A DNA stretch of 64,000 bases from Alkalicaulis satelles (lineage in GTDB: Bacteria > Pseudomonadota > Alphaproteobacteria > Caulobacterales > Maricaulaceae). Every line of letters starts with the position of its first letter. The stretch's first letter is position 1. Below are positions 26,830-35,387 of this stretch, piece after piece. The DNA lies in the NCBI RefSeq assembly GCF_008630495.1, contig NZ_VWOJ01000001.1:806001-870000 (forward strand), written 5' to 3'. The notes under the pieces were generated by a model. It made no database searches, had not been told where the DNA came from, and worked only from the letters and a program-made list of their open reading frames with translations. The position numbers and the translations under genes were made by a program.

Positions 26830-28035
26830 TCACTCGGGAGACTTTATCCCGGTGGTGATGGTGCTGGCGCGCTCCAACGTGCGGTGGACCGGGCATTTGC
26901 CGGCAATCTCCACCAGCTTGTCCTCCAGATCGCCTGCTCCGCCCTCCACCGACAGCGTGCGGCGGAACACATTACGGGTCTCGCCGCTCTCCTCATCGGT
27001 TTCACGCTCCAGGGTCACATCGGTGCGGATGCGCCCAAGTTCAAGATTTTTACGGTTGGCGTACATGCGCAGCGTCATGGTGGTGCACGCCGCCAGCGCC
27101 GCGCACAGCAATTGATTGGGATGGGGCCCGCCATCAAGCCCGCCCACATCCTCTGGTTCATCCACGATGAAGGCGTGCGGCCCCGCCGCCGCCCAGCTGT
27201 GAAATCCGCCCAGCCCGGTTTCCTCCACGCTCGCCGCCTTGCCCGAAGCCGGGCGCGGCGGATCGGGCCATTGGCCTGCCTCCACATAGCGCAGCGCCCA
27301 GGCCGCGATCACATCGGCGGCGTGATGGGCGTCGTCTTCGCGGGTGAGCAGGTGGTCGGCGTCATCCAGGCTGAGGAAGGATTTGGGATGTTTGGCGGCC
27401 ACGAACAGGCGGGTGGCGTTGTCAATCGAGACCAGCTCGTCCAGCGGGGCGTGAACGATCATCAGCGCCGCCTTCAGGCGCGCGGCGATATCATCGAGCT
27501 TGCGCCCCTCTATATCATCCAGGAACTGCTTCTTGATGCGGAAGGGCCGCCCGGCCAGCGACACCTCCGCCTCCCCGTCGCGTTCGATATCGGCGATCTT
27601 GTCTGTGAAGTGATGGCGCACATGGTCCGCATCCGCAGGCGCGCCAATGGTGGCCACCGCCTTGACGAAGTCCATCTGGGCCGCCGCCGCGATCACCGCC
27701 GCCCCGCCCAGGGAGTGGCCGATCAGCAGGCCCGGCGCGGCATGTTCGGCCTGCAGCCAGCGCGCGGCGCGCACCAGATCCTCCACATTGGAGCTGAAAT
27801 TGGTGTTGGCGAAATCGCCTTCGGACTGGCCGAGCCCGGTGAAGTCGAAGCGCAGCACCGCAAACCCGTGACGAGTCAGGCGCCGGGCGATGCGCTGGGC
27901 GGCGAAGATATCCTTTGAGCACGAGAAGCAATGGGCGAACAGCGCCCAGCCGCGCGGCGGCCCGTTCGGGCGCTCCAGCCGTGCGGACAGGGTCTCGCCC
28001 AGCGCGCCTTCAAAACTCACCTTGTCCGAGCGCAT
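26830..28035 (-). CDS. Bifunctional alpha/beta hydrolase-OsmC family protein
   Basis: A 401-residue fusion. Residues 1-255 are an alpha/beta hydrolase with GWALFAHCFSC near residue 25, the FTGLGQSEGDF loop and the nucleophile elbow GHSLGG near residue 100. Residues ~270-401 are OsmC-like, including GGPHPNQLLCAALAACTTMTLRMYANRK with the redox Cys. OsmC proteins reduce organic hydroperoxides; the hydrolase half may release acyl groups from lipid peroxides, though the substrate is unproven. This fusion is a known family. It is inserted between ccmH and degP. ATG 28035 is preferred because the upstream extension is Arg-rich and non-conserved. Confidence 0.9.
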   Translation of the reverse strand: MRSDKVSFEGALGETLSARLERPNGPPRGWALFAHCFSCSKDIFAAQRIARRLTRHGFAVLRFDFTGLGQSEGDFANTNFSSNVEDLVRAARWLQAEHAAPGLLIGHSLGGAAVIAAAAQMDFVKAVATIGAPADADHVRHHFTDKIADIERDGEAEVSLAGRPFRIKKQFLDDIEGRKLDDIAARLKAALMIVHAPLDELVSIDNATRLFVAAKHPKSFLSLDDADHLLTREDDAHHAADVIAAWALRYVEAGQWPDPPRPASGKAASVEETGLGGFHSWAAAGPHAFIVDEPEDVGGLDGGPHPNQLLCAALAACTTMTLRMYANRKNLELGRIRTDVTLERETDEESGETRNVFRRTLSVEGGAGDLEDKLVEIAGKCPVHRTLERASTITTGIKSPE

Positions 28036-28105
28036 GGCGGCCTCCCTGAGTGATCTGCAGTACAAGGCTGGGAAGACGCGCGCGCCAGCGCAAGGGGGCC
28101 GGCGC

Positions 28106-28477
28106 TCACGCCTTCGTGCGCGGCTTGCGCATGGCCTGGACAAACAGCGCCCCGCCCAGCATGAGCAGGATCAAAGGTGCGATCCACAAGGGCGCATTGC
28201 GCGCATCAAAGCTGGGACGCATGAGCACTTCATGGCCGAAGCGCTCCACCAGCGCCTGGCGCACGTCCGGGTCGGCGGCGCCCGCGCCCACCTGCTCGCG
28301 GATATAGCGGCGCATGTCCTGGGCCATGGGCGCGTTGGAATCCATGACCGACTCGCCCGCGCACACCATGCAGCGCACCTCGCGCATCAGCGCCTGGGCG
28401 CGCGCCTCGTCCTCCGGAGCCAGCTGGGGCTGACCGGCCTGCAGGGCGAGAGCGAAGATGAGGGCCTGGATCATCAT
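28106..28477 (-). CDS. ccmH: Cytochrome c-type biogenesis protein CcmH (CycL)
   Basis: A 123-124 residue thiol protein of cytochrome c maturation. A signal or anchor helix (IQALIFALALQAGQ) precedes the periplasmic domain with the redox pair CMVC near residue 36 (VRCMVCAGESVMDSNAPMA). A C-terminal membrane helix lies near residues 95-115. It reduces apocytochrome CXXCH cysteines before heme attachment. The start overlaps the ccmF stop, leaving no room for ccmG, as in the cycHJKL operon of rhizobia where ccmG is with ccmABC. Two adjacent ATG codons (28477, 28474) are possible starts. Confidence 0.93.
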   Translation of the reverse strand: MMIQALIFALALQAGQPQLAPEDEARAQALMREVRCMVCAGESVMDSNAPMAQDMRRYIREQVGAGAADPDVRQALVERFGHEVLMRPSFDARNAPLWIAPLILLMLGGALFVQAMRKPRTKA

Positions 28478-30465
28478 GCCTGCCCCGATCCGGCGCCGGC
28501 TGGCGTTTCAGGCGCTTCAGCGCTTTCGCGCTTCACCTTCACCTTCACCTTGGCGGGCACGCCGCCCGTCACGCGTGCACAAAGGGCCAGCCCGCCGCCC
28601 GTCACCACCAGGAAGGCGCCCAGCCCCAGCATCCATACCAGCGGATGAAAGGCCGCGCGCACCTCATAGGCCATCACGCCGTCCTCGCGGGTGCGCGCCT
28701 CGCCAATGGACAGATAGATGTCCCCGCGCACATCCGAGCCCAGGCCCACCTCGCGGGTGGTCTGGTTGGCGGCGGGGTAGAAACGCCGTTCCGGCCTGAC
28801 CGTGGAGCGCCCGTCCACGCGGATCGTGGCGCGGTCAGCCATGAAGTTCGGCCCGTCCGCCCGGCGCACGTCCTCCAGCGTCAGGGTGCGCCCGGCGATG
28901 GTCATGCTCTCGCCCGGCGCCAGTGCGCGGTGAATGTCGGCCGGACGCGAAGCGTCCGCCGCCCCGCCCAGCGCGATGAAGCCGACCCCGGCATGGGCCA
29001 GGGCGCGGCCCGACAGGGCCAGGCGCGCCGTGCGCGATTTGGCCGTCTGCCAGTGGATTCGCGCATCCATGGCCGCGCCCGCCAGCGCCCAGGCGCCCAC
29101 GCCGCCGGCCGCCACCGCCATGACCGGCGCGCCAAACCAGACGAACGCGATCACCACGCCCGCCACCGGCAAAAGCAGGAGCGCGGCGCGCATCTGCTTG
29201 AGGCCCGGCTTCGCCCCGCCATTGGCCCAGGGCAGGAAGGGCGCCAGCGGCATAAGCGCAGCAGCCAGGATCAGGAGCGGCGTCGCAGAGGCGTCAAAAT
29301 ACGGCGGTCCCACCGAGATCATCGGCCAACCCATAATGTCCACGAACAACGGATAGAGCGTGCCGATCAGCACCACGCCCGCCGTCACGGCCAGGAGCAG
29401 GTTATTGGCGCCGATAAAGGCCTCGCGGCTGGTGGGCTCGAACCCGTCGCCCTCGCCCAGCGAGCCTGCACGCAGGGCGAACAGGAAAAAGCCCGCCACC
29501 GCCGACACGCCCAGCATGCCCAGAATCCACACGCCCCGTTCGGGATCGAGGGCGAAGGCGTGCACCGAGGTGATGACGCCCGAGCGCACCAGGAAGGCGC
29601 CCAGAATGGACAGGATATAGGCGATCAGCGCCAGGAACACCGTCCAGCCGGGAAACGCCCCGCGCTTCTCGGTGGCGATAGCCGAATGGATCAGCGCCGC
29701 GCCCAGCAGCCAGGGCATGAAACTGGCGTTCTCCACCGGGTCCCAGAACCACCAGCCGCCCCAGCCCAGCTCGTAATAGGCCCACCAGGCGCCCAGCGCG
29801 ATCCCGGCGGTCAGGCTGGCCCAGGCGCCCAGCGCCCAGGGCCGCAGCGCCGAGGCCAGCGCCCGCCCGCCTGATCGCTGCACCAGCCCGGCCGCGGCGA
29901 TGGCGAAGGCCGCCGACAGGCCCACATAGCCCACATAGAGCATGGGCGGATGGATCGCCAGGAGCGGGTCCTGGAGGATCGGGTTAAGGTCTGCCCCCTG
30001 GATAGGCGCGGGCAGGATGCGCTCGAACGGGTTCGAGGCGAAGGCCAGGAAGGCAAAGAACAGCGTAGACAACAGCCCCTGGAAACTTACCGCGCGCGAG
30101 CGCAGGGCCAGGTCCTTCGGCCCGATGCGCGCCAGGCCCAGCCCGAACAGGGCCAGGATCCAGCACCATAAAAGCATCGAGCCCTCATGCCCGCCCCAGG
30201 CGCCGGAGATCTTGTAGATCAGCGGCTTGTCCACATGGGAATGGGACGCGACATAGGCGATGGAGAAGTCGGAGCGCAGGAAGCTGATGATCAAAAGCAG
30301 GAAGGCCAGGCCCGCTGCGATCACCGCGATCTCGGCGGCGGCTGCCCCTGCGCGCGCCGCGCCCGAACGCCCGCCCTGGTCCGCGCCGCGCCAGGCCAGA
30401 AGCGTCTGGGCGAGGCAGGCGATGAAGGCCAGCGCAATGAGAAAACGGCCAATCTCTGCGATCAT
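28474..30465 (-). CDS. ccmF: Heme lyase subunit CcmF (CycK)
   Basis: A 663-residue polytopic membrane protein that ligates heme to apocytochrome c. The tryptophan-rich WWD signature WGGWWFWDPVENASFMPWL lies near residues 235-255. Conserved His residues in HEGSMLLWCW and HSAIATEKRGAFPGW are present, and a large periplasmic C-terminal loop precedes the last helix. It overlaps ccmE and ccmH by 4 bases each. Confidence 0.95.
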   Translation of the reverse strand: MIAEIGRFLIALAFIACLAQTLLAWRGADQGGRSGAARAGAAAAEIAVIAAGLAFLLLIISFLRSDFSIAYVASHSHVDKPLIYKISGAWGGHEGSMLLWCWILALFGLGLARIGPKDLALRSRAVSFQGLLSTLFFAFLAFASNPFERILPAPIQGADLNPILQDPLLAIHPPMLYVGYVGLSAAFAIAAAGLVQRSGGRALASALRPWALGAWASLTAGIALGAWWAYYELGWGGWWFWDPVENASFMPWLLGAALIHSAIATEKRGAFPGWTVFLALIAYILSILGAFLVRSGVITSVHAFALDPERGVWILGMLGVSAVAGFFLFALRAGSLGEGDGFEPTSREAFIGANNLLLAVTAGVVLIGTLYPLFVDIMGWPMISVGPPYFDASATPLLILAAALMPLAPFLPWANGGAKPGLKQMRAALLLLPVAGVVIAFVWFGAPVMAVAAGGVGAWALAGAAMDARIHWQTAKSRTARLALSGRALAHAGVGFIALGGAADASRPADIHRALAPGESMTIAGRTLTLEDVRRADGPNFMADRATIRVDGRSTVRPERRFYPAANQTTREVGLGSDVRGDIYLSIGEARTREDGVMAYEVRAAFHPLVWMLGLGAFLVVTGGGLALCARVTGGVPAKVKVKVKRESAEAPETPAGAGSGQA

Positions 30466-30944
30466 CGGCTCGCTCCGGAGGCCGGTCCCACATACTGGCC
30501 TGCAGATGGCGGGCCATCATTCCAGTAGCCTGACTCCCGCAAGGCGCGCGCCACTTCGGGCGGCATATAGGTCTCGTCATGCTTGGCCAGAACGGTCTGG
30601 GCGGTGAAGCGCGCCTGTTCATCGAACGCGCCCTCGGCCACGATCCCCTGGCCCTCGCGGAACAGGTCGGGCAGCGAGCCGGCGAACTCGATACGGATAT
30701 CGGCGCGCCCGTCGGTGACGGTGAAATGGGCGCCGCCCGCCGATGGCCGCTCCACCGAGCCGGTGACCACCAGCCCGCCCACGCGCACGCGCTGGCCGGG
30801 CAGAGGCGGGTTTTCGGCCACCATGGCGGGCGAATAGAAGAACACCATCGCATCGCGCATGGCGGTGAAGGCGAGCGCGGCGGCGGCGACCAGCACCGCC
30901 GCGCCGGCGGCGATGATCCAGAGGCGTTTGCGGGCCTGTCTCAC
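30462..30944 (-). CDS. ccmE: Cytochrome c maturation heme chaperone CcmE (CycJ)
   Basis: A 160-residue heme chaperone with one N-terminal membrane anchor (LWIIAAGAAVLVAAAALAF) and a periplasmic OB-like beta barrel (VRVGGLVVTGSVERPSAGG, then FTVTDGRADIRIEFAGSLPDLFREGQGIVAEG). The heme-binding His is in KHDETYMPPEV near residue 128, matching the HxxxY motif. ATGA overlaps join it to ccmI upstream and ccmF downstream. Confidence 0.95.
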   Translation of the reverse strand: MRQARKRLWIIAAGAAVLVAAAALAFTAMRDAMVFFYSPAMVAENPPLPGQRVRVGGLVVTGSVERPSAGGAHFTVTDGRADIRIEFAGSLPDLFREGQGIVAEGAFDEQARFTAQTVLAKHDETYMPPEVARALRESGYWNDGPPSAGQYVGPASGASR

Positions 30945-31882
30945 GCGTCAGTCTCCTCAAGCTCGAAAGCATCGCCAAGGGCGCCCAGAAGCGCGCGCGC
31001 ACCCGGGTCCTCGCTGAACACTGCCCGGCCCCGGGCCAGGGCGCGGGCCGCACTGGCGGGATCGTCCTGCATCATGCGCGCGCGCGCCAGGGTCAGCCAG
31101 CCCGACACATCGTGCGGGTCGTCGTCCAGGCGCTGTTCCAGCCCGTCAATCATGCCGGCGATCATGGCCTCGATATCGGGCCGCTCGGCGCCTTCGGTCA
31201 GGGCGGCGGGATCACCCCCGCCCATGGACGGGCGCGAGAGCAGGTCAGCGGCGCGCGAGGCGATCAGCATGCGGTTGGGGTCATCGGCCTCCAGCCGGGC
31301 CAGAATGCCGCCCCAATAGGCGGCCGCCGTGTTGCGGTCGCCATCCTCATAGGCCGCCGCGCCCAGGAAATAGGCCGCTTCCGGCCGGGCCGGGTCCTCG
31401 TCATGGGCGGCGCGGAAGGCGCGGCGGGCCTCAGGCGTCATGACGCCCTCATTGAGCTCCATGATGATCTGGCCCAGATCGGTGAGCAGGCGTGCATCCG
31501 TGCGCAGGCGCAGGGCCTGCTCGAGATGGGCGATGGCCTCCAGATGGCGGTCGGTGGACGCCAGATAGCGCGCCAGCAGGCGGCGCGAATCCAGATCGGC
31601 CGGCTCGCGGCGCACCACATCGCGCAGCCATTCCTCCTGTTCGGCGGGGCTGAGCGTGGCCGGGTCCACATCGCGCAGCGCGGCCATGCGCGGCTCATAG
31701 GGCGCGCCGGGCGCATCGGGCATGCCATTGACGGCGTAGGCCGCCAGCGCGCCAATCGCCAGCACCGCGCCAGCGCCCAGGCCCACCATGCGCGCAGGGC
31801 CGCCCTCGCCCAGGAGGGGGCGGGCGAGCCAGATCGCCGCCAGCGCGCCCAGCGCCACACAAATCAGGGTGAACACGATCAT
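30941..31882 (-). CDS. ccmI: Cytochrome c maturation apocytochrome chaperone CcmI (CycH)
   Basis: A 313-residue protein with two N-terminal helices (residues 2-22 and ~33-52) separated by a cytoplasmic loop, then a periplasmic TPR region with repeated helical pairs (for example RRLLARYLASTDRHLEAIAHLEQAL split over residues ~100-125, and GWLTLARARMMQDDPASAARAL near 265). It presents apocytochrome c to the CcmF/H ligation complex. ATG 31882 overlaps the stop of an upstream DUF938 methyltransferase gene. Confidence 0.9.
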   Translation of the reverse strand: MIVFTLICVALGALAAIWLARPLLGEGGPARMVGLGAGAVLAIGALAAYAVNGMPDAPGAPYEPRMAALRDVDPATLSPAEQEEWLRDVVRREPADLDSRRLLARYLASTDRHLEAIAHLEQALRLRTDARLLTDLGQIIMELNEGVMTPEARRAFRAAHDEDPARPEAAYFLGAAAYEDGDRNTAAAYWGGILARLEADDPNRMLIASRAADLLSRPSMGGGDPAALTEGAERPDIEAMIAGMIDGLEQRLDDDPHDVSGWLTLARARMMQDDPASAARALARGRAVFSEDPGARALLGALGDAFELEETDA

Positions 31883-32538
31883 GAGGTTCTCCGGCCTGGC
31901 GCGCTCCGGCGGTAGCCGATGAGTCGGTTATTGGCAGGCATGTCCAGCCGCTCGGCCCGTTCAAAGCCGCAAGAGGCGGCCAGCGCGTCCACATCGGCCA
32001 GGGCGCGCACGCCCCAGCCGGGATGGCGCGCCTTCAAGCTGGCGTCGAAATCGAGATTGGACGGCGCGGTGGCGTCCCCTTCCAGAAACGGCCCGTAGAG
32101 ATAGAGCCAGCCGCCGGGGGCCAGCAGCGCGCCGGCGCCCTCGAACAATCCTTCCGCCGCTTCCCAGGGCGCGATATGGATCATGTTGGCGCAAAATACC
32201 GCATCAGCGCTCAGGCCCTCAGCCCAGCCCTGACGCATCACATCAATATCCAGCGCATGACGGATCGCCCCGTGCGCCTCAACAGCCCAGGCGTCCGCGC
32301 TGGCGCGCGAGGCGGGATCGGGATCGCTGGGCGTCCACACCAGATCAGGGCGCGCGCTGACGCAGGCCAGCGCGTGCTCGCCCGTGCCGCAGGCGATTTC
32401 CAGAACGCGCGCGCCTTCAGCCAGGCGTTCGGCCAGCGCCGAAGCGATGGGAGCGCGATTGCGCGCCGCGCTGGGCGAGGCCAGGCGCGCGCCAACAACG
32501 GCGCGCCCTTCCAGGGCAAGGGGCGTCATGGAGCTCAT
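31879..32538 (-). CDS. DUF938 / class I SAM-dependent methyltransferase
   Basis: A 219-residue protein of the DUF938 family. The N-terminus contains SPSAARNRAPIASAL and the SAM-binding loop VLEIACGTGEHAL near residue 44. The family-typical FCANMIHIAPWEAAEGLF is near residue 114 and LYLYGPF near 142. No substrate is established. Its stop overlaps the ccmI start (ATGA), so it is co-translated with cytochrome c maturation, which is not its usual company; whether this is functional is unknown. Confidence 0.87.
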   Translation of the reverse strand: MSSMTPLALEGRAVVGARLASPSAARNRAPIASALAERLAEGARVLEIACGTGEHALACVSARPDLVWTPSDPDPASRASADAWAVEAHGAIRHALDIDVMRQGWAEGLSADAVFCANMIHIAPWEAAEGLFEGAGALLAPGGWLYLYGPFLEGDATAPSNLDFDASLKARHPGWGVRALADVDALAASCGFERAERLDMPANNRLIGYRRSAPGRRTS

Positions 32539-32579
32539 GGCCCCCTAAATAGTCCGATGGCGGCTGTTTTTGAAGGCAA

Positions 32580-33911
32580 TTACGCCGCGCAGGCTGCGGC
32601 GCCTCGGCGCAGGAGGACTGCGCCCGCCTCGCCCTGCCCCAGGGCGCGCAACAGGCCGGCCACCGCCTCCAGGCGCGCCTCGGCGATCTCGCGGGCCGGG
32701 CCTTCTGCGGCGCGCAGATCATCCAGCGCACCCTGCCCGGCGCGCTCAAGAAGGCCGGTCATGTCCTCCATCACCATGCTATGGGCGCCGGCCACCGCCG
32801 CGCGCCCGGCGTCATCACGGGTCAGCGCCAAGAACAGACATAGCGCACGCGCCGCTTCCAGATCGGACGGGTCAGGCGCGGACGGACGCCGGCGCACCGG
32901 GCCCGGTTCGGGCAGGGCCCTGCTAAGCGCCCGGCGGGCGGCGTCATGAATGGCGCTCATCTGCTCGCTGGCGCGCGCGCGCAGGGCCACGATGCGCCGT
33001 CCCCAGGGGCCATCCTTGCGGATGCCGATCTCGCGGGTCATGCCGATGGTGACCGCCGCAAACGCCGCCAGCTCGCCCGCAGCGGCGCGCGCCCCGGCTT
33101 CGCTGCGCGGCACGCGGCTGAAGCCCTGGAGATGATGTTCGGCGTCGCCCAGCAGCACATCGCCGATCACGGCCATGTCCGTGCTGCCCGCCAGCAAATC
33201 ATCCTCGCGATGGGTGAGGCGCTCAAACACCCGCAAGACGCGCCAGGGCCGGACAAAGCGCGCCATCACCAGCAGCAACAGCCAAGGTCCGGCGTCCGGC
33301 TCGGCGGCGGCGGCGGTCTCATAACGGTCGCGGATCAGCGCGCACAACTCCGGATCCGGCTCTACGATCTGCGATGGAACGCCATTCAAAGCGGCGCGCA
33401 GCACTGGCGCCAGGCGCAGAAGCGCAGCCACATCGCGCACCGCGTCAAAATCCTCTACGCCCAGGCGCGCCTGCAGGCGCTGCTGCGCCTTGGGATCGTT
33501 TTTGACGGCGTTGAGCCGGGCGGTGATGGCTTCAGCTACAGACGTCCGGTCCGGATCAAGCTGGCCGGGATTGTCCGGCGCGTCGAAATCGCTCACCGCG
33601 TCGAGCGCATGGCGCACCGCGTCCGGCGCGATCTCATCGCCCATCCAGTCCCATACTGCTTCCAGCAGGCCCTGCGGCGCCACGCAGACAGCCGGCCGGG
33701 TCTCGCCCGGCGTGCCGGTGAGAGGAGCGACCGGGGCGAAAAAGCGCTCGCGCGCGGCCTTGGCCGGATCGCCCACACAGCTGGACAGCAGGCGCCCGAG
33801 CGCGGGATCGGCCTCTCCCGCCAGGGCGCACAGACGCGCCGCCATGTCGCCGGGCAGGCTGGCGAGCAGGGCGCGCAACTGGTCTTGTTTCTCCGGCGGA
33901 ACCGGACCCAT
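32580..33911 (-). CDS. Hypothetical protein, no recognised domain
   Basis: A 444-residue protein I do not recognise. It is predicted soluble and almost entirely alpha-helical, rich in Ala, Arg, Leu and Asp, with no signal peptide or membrane helix. ATG 33911 (GPVPPEKQDQLRALLASLP) is chosen because GGAG precedes it; a GTG at 33944 would extend it by 11 residues. A Trp-rich stretch (VWDWMGDEIAPDAV) occurs near residue 105 and a LLLLVMARFVRPWRVLRVFE stretch near 210-230. It sits between a PhoQ-like kinase and the DUF938-ccm chain, all on one strand. Codon use looks like that of its neighbours. Confidence 0.75.
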   Translation of the reverse strand: MGPVPPEKQDQLRALLASLPGDMAARLCALAGEADPALGRLLSSCVGDPAKAARERFFAPVAPLTGTPGETRPAVCVAPQGLLEAVWDWMGDEIAPDAVRHALDAVSDFDAPDNPGQLDPDRTSVAEAITARLNAVKNDPKAQQRLQARLGVEDFDAVRDVAALLRLAPVLRAALNGVPSQIVEPDPELCALIRDRYETAAAAEPDAGPWLLLLVMARFVRPWRVLRVFERLTHREDDLLAGSTDMAVIGDVLLGDAEHHLQGFSRVPRSEAGARAAAGELAAFAAVTIGMTREIGIRKDGPWGRRIVALRARASEQMSAIHDAARRALSRALPEPGPVRRRPSAPDPSDLEAARALCLFLALTRDDAGRAAVAGAHSMVMEDMTGLLERAGQGALDDLRAAEGPAREIAEARLEAVAGLLRALGQGEAGAVLLRRGAAACAA

Positions 33912-33974
33912 GCTGGACTCCACGCGCTCATGGTGACGAATCACCGTGTCACATACGGGTTAACGCTGTTTTGC

Positions 33975-35387
33975 TCAGGCAGGCGTACCGCCAGGCAGGT
34001 CCAGGCGCGCCCTGAGCCCGCCCAGCTCAGAGGCATCCAGCGTCAACTCACCGCCATAGGCGCGGGCCAGATCGGAGACGATGGCCAGGCCCAGCCCCGT
34101 GCCGGGCGCCTGTTCATCAAGCCTGACCCCGCGCGCCAGCGCCTGCTGTCGCTGCGCCTCGCTCAGGCCGGGCCCGTCATCCTCCACCGCGATCTCAAGA
34201 CGCCCCGGCGCGCCGGGAGCGGCGGTGACGCGCACCTGACCCCTGGCCCATTTGCAGGCATTGTCCATGAGATTGCCGGCCAGGTCCTCGAGATCCTGGC
34301 GTTCGCCGCGGAATGTGAGGCCTGCAGGCGCCTCCCAGTCAATCTCCACCCCGCGCCGGGCATAGATGCGCCGCAGCGTGCGGCCCAGATCGGAGATGAC
34401 GATGTCGGCGGACGTGCGCGCACCAATGGACCGCGCATTGGCGGCCGCGCGCGCGCGGCGCAGATGATGCTCGACCTGATCGGTCATGGCGCGGGTCTGA
34501 CGCTCCACCAGCTCGGCCAGCGGGCCGGACTGGCTGCGCGCTTCATTGCCCAGCACGGTCAGCGGGGTTTTGAGCGCATGGGCCAGATTGCCCACATGGG
34601 TGCGCGCGCGGTCCACCACTTCGCGCGAATGGTCCAGCAGGGCGTTGAGCTCCTCGGCCAGCGGGCGGATCTCGCGGGGAAAAGCGCCGCTGACCCATTC
34701 GGCCTTGCCGTCGCGCACCTCGGCCACGGCGTCGCGGATGCGCAGCACCGGCGCCAGGCCCAGACGCACCAGCACCACCACGCCAAACGCCAGCGCGGCG
34801 GCGAAGGCGGCCAGCAGCGCGCTGGCGGCCAGGGCGAAGTCACGCACGCGCCGGTCAGACGGGCGCCGGTCCTCGGCGGCGGCCAGAACCACCGGCCCCT
34901 CGCCCTCGATCAGCACCGCGCGCACATGCACGCGCATGGGCTCCAGATTGGGTCCGCGGGTCTCGCCCACCACTTGCAGGCCGGGTTGATCAAGCGCAAT
35001 GCGCACCATCGGCCCTGCCGTGTCCAGGCGTTCATTGGCCAGGGAATCCGAGCGCAGGATCGGCTCGCCCGGCTCGGCGCCGGCGTGGAAGACTTGCCAG
35101 TAGCGTCCCGACAGGGCCTGGAAATAGCCCGGGTCCACCGGGCGCTGATCGAGCTCCAGAAACCCGGACTCATCAAGCTCCACATGAGCGATCAGGGAGT
35201 CCACAACCCCGGTCAGCCGGTCATCGAGATCACGCAGCACGGTGGACTGGAACAGGAAGGTAAGCGCGGCTGCGCCCACCACGAGCAGCACCAGCGCCCA
35301 GACCAGGGCGGCCAGCACCAGCCGGCGCACCATGGAGCCCTGTTCGATAAGGTCCGGCCGTCCGGTCTGGTCGCGTGTCTCGTTCAC
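33975..35387 (-). CDS. Sensor histidine kinase, PhoQ-type
   Basis: A 470-residue membrane kinase with a helix near residues 22-50, a periplasmic sensor region to ~175, a second helix near 180-205 and HAMP. The phosphoacceptor segment VGNLAHALKTPLTVL has His near residue 269. The ATPase has NLMDNACKWARGQV and EDDGPGLSEAQR, and a G2 box PGTGLGLAIVSDLARAYGG. The start overlaps the response regulator stop by 4 bases. A PepSY-regulator-kinase order directly before ccmI is common in alphaproteobacteria, consistent with an envelope- or cation-sensing pair; the ligand is unknown. Confidence 0.9.
   Translation of the reverse strand: MNETRDQTGRPDLIEQGSMVRRLVLAALVWALVLLVVGAAALTFLFQSTVLRDLDDRLTGVVDSLIAHVELDESGFLELDQRPVDPGYFQALSGRYWQVFHAGAEPGEPILRSDSLANERLDTAGPMVRIALDQPGLQVVGETRGPNLEPMRVHVRAVLIEGEGPVVLAAAEDRRPSDRRVRDFALAASALLAAFAAALAFGVVVLVRLGLAPVLRIRDAVAEVRDGKAEWVSGAFPREIRPLAEELNALLDHSREVVDRARTHVGNLAHALKTPLTVLGNEARSQSGPLAELVERQTRAMTDQVEHHLRRARAAANARSIGARTSADIVISDLGRTLRRIYARRGVEIDWEAPAGLTFRGERQDLEDLAGNLMDNACKWARGQVRVTAAPGAPGRLEIAVEDDGPGLSEAQRQQALARGVRLDEQAPGTGLGLAIVSDLARAYGGELTLDASELGGLRARLDLPGGTPA

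Noticed and set aside
28474-28477. Apparent loss of ccmG between ccmF and ccmH
   Set aside because: In rhizobial cycHJKL operons ccmG is also elsewhere, with ccmABC, so the order here is normal.
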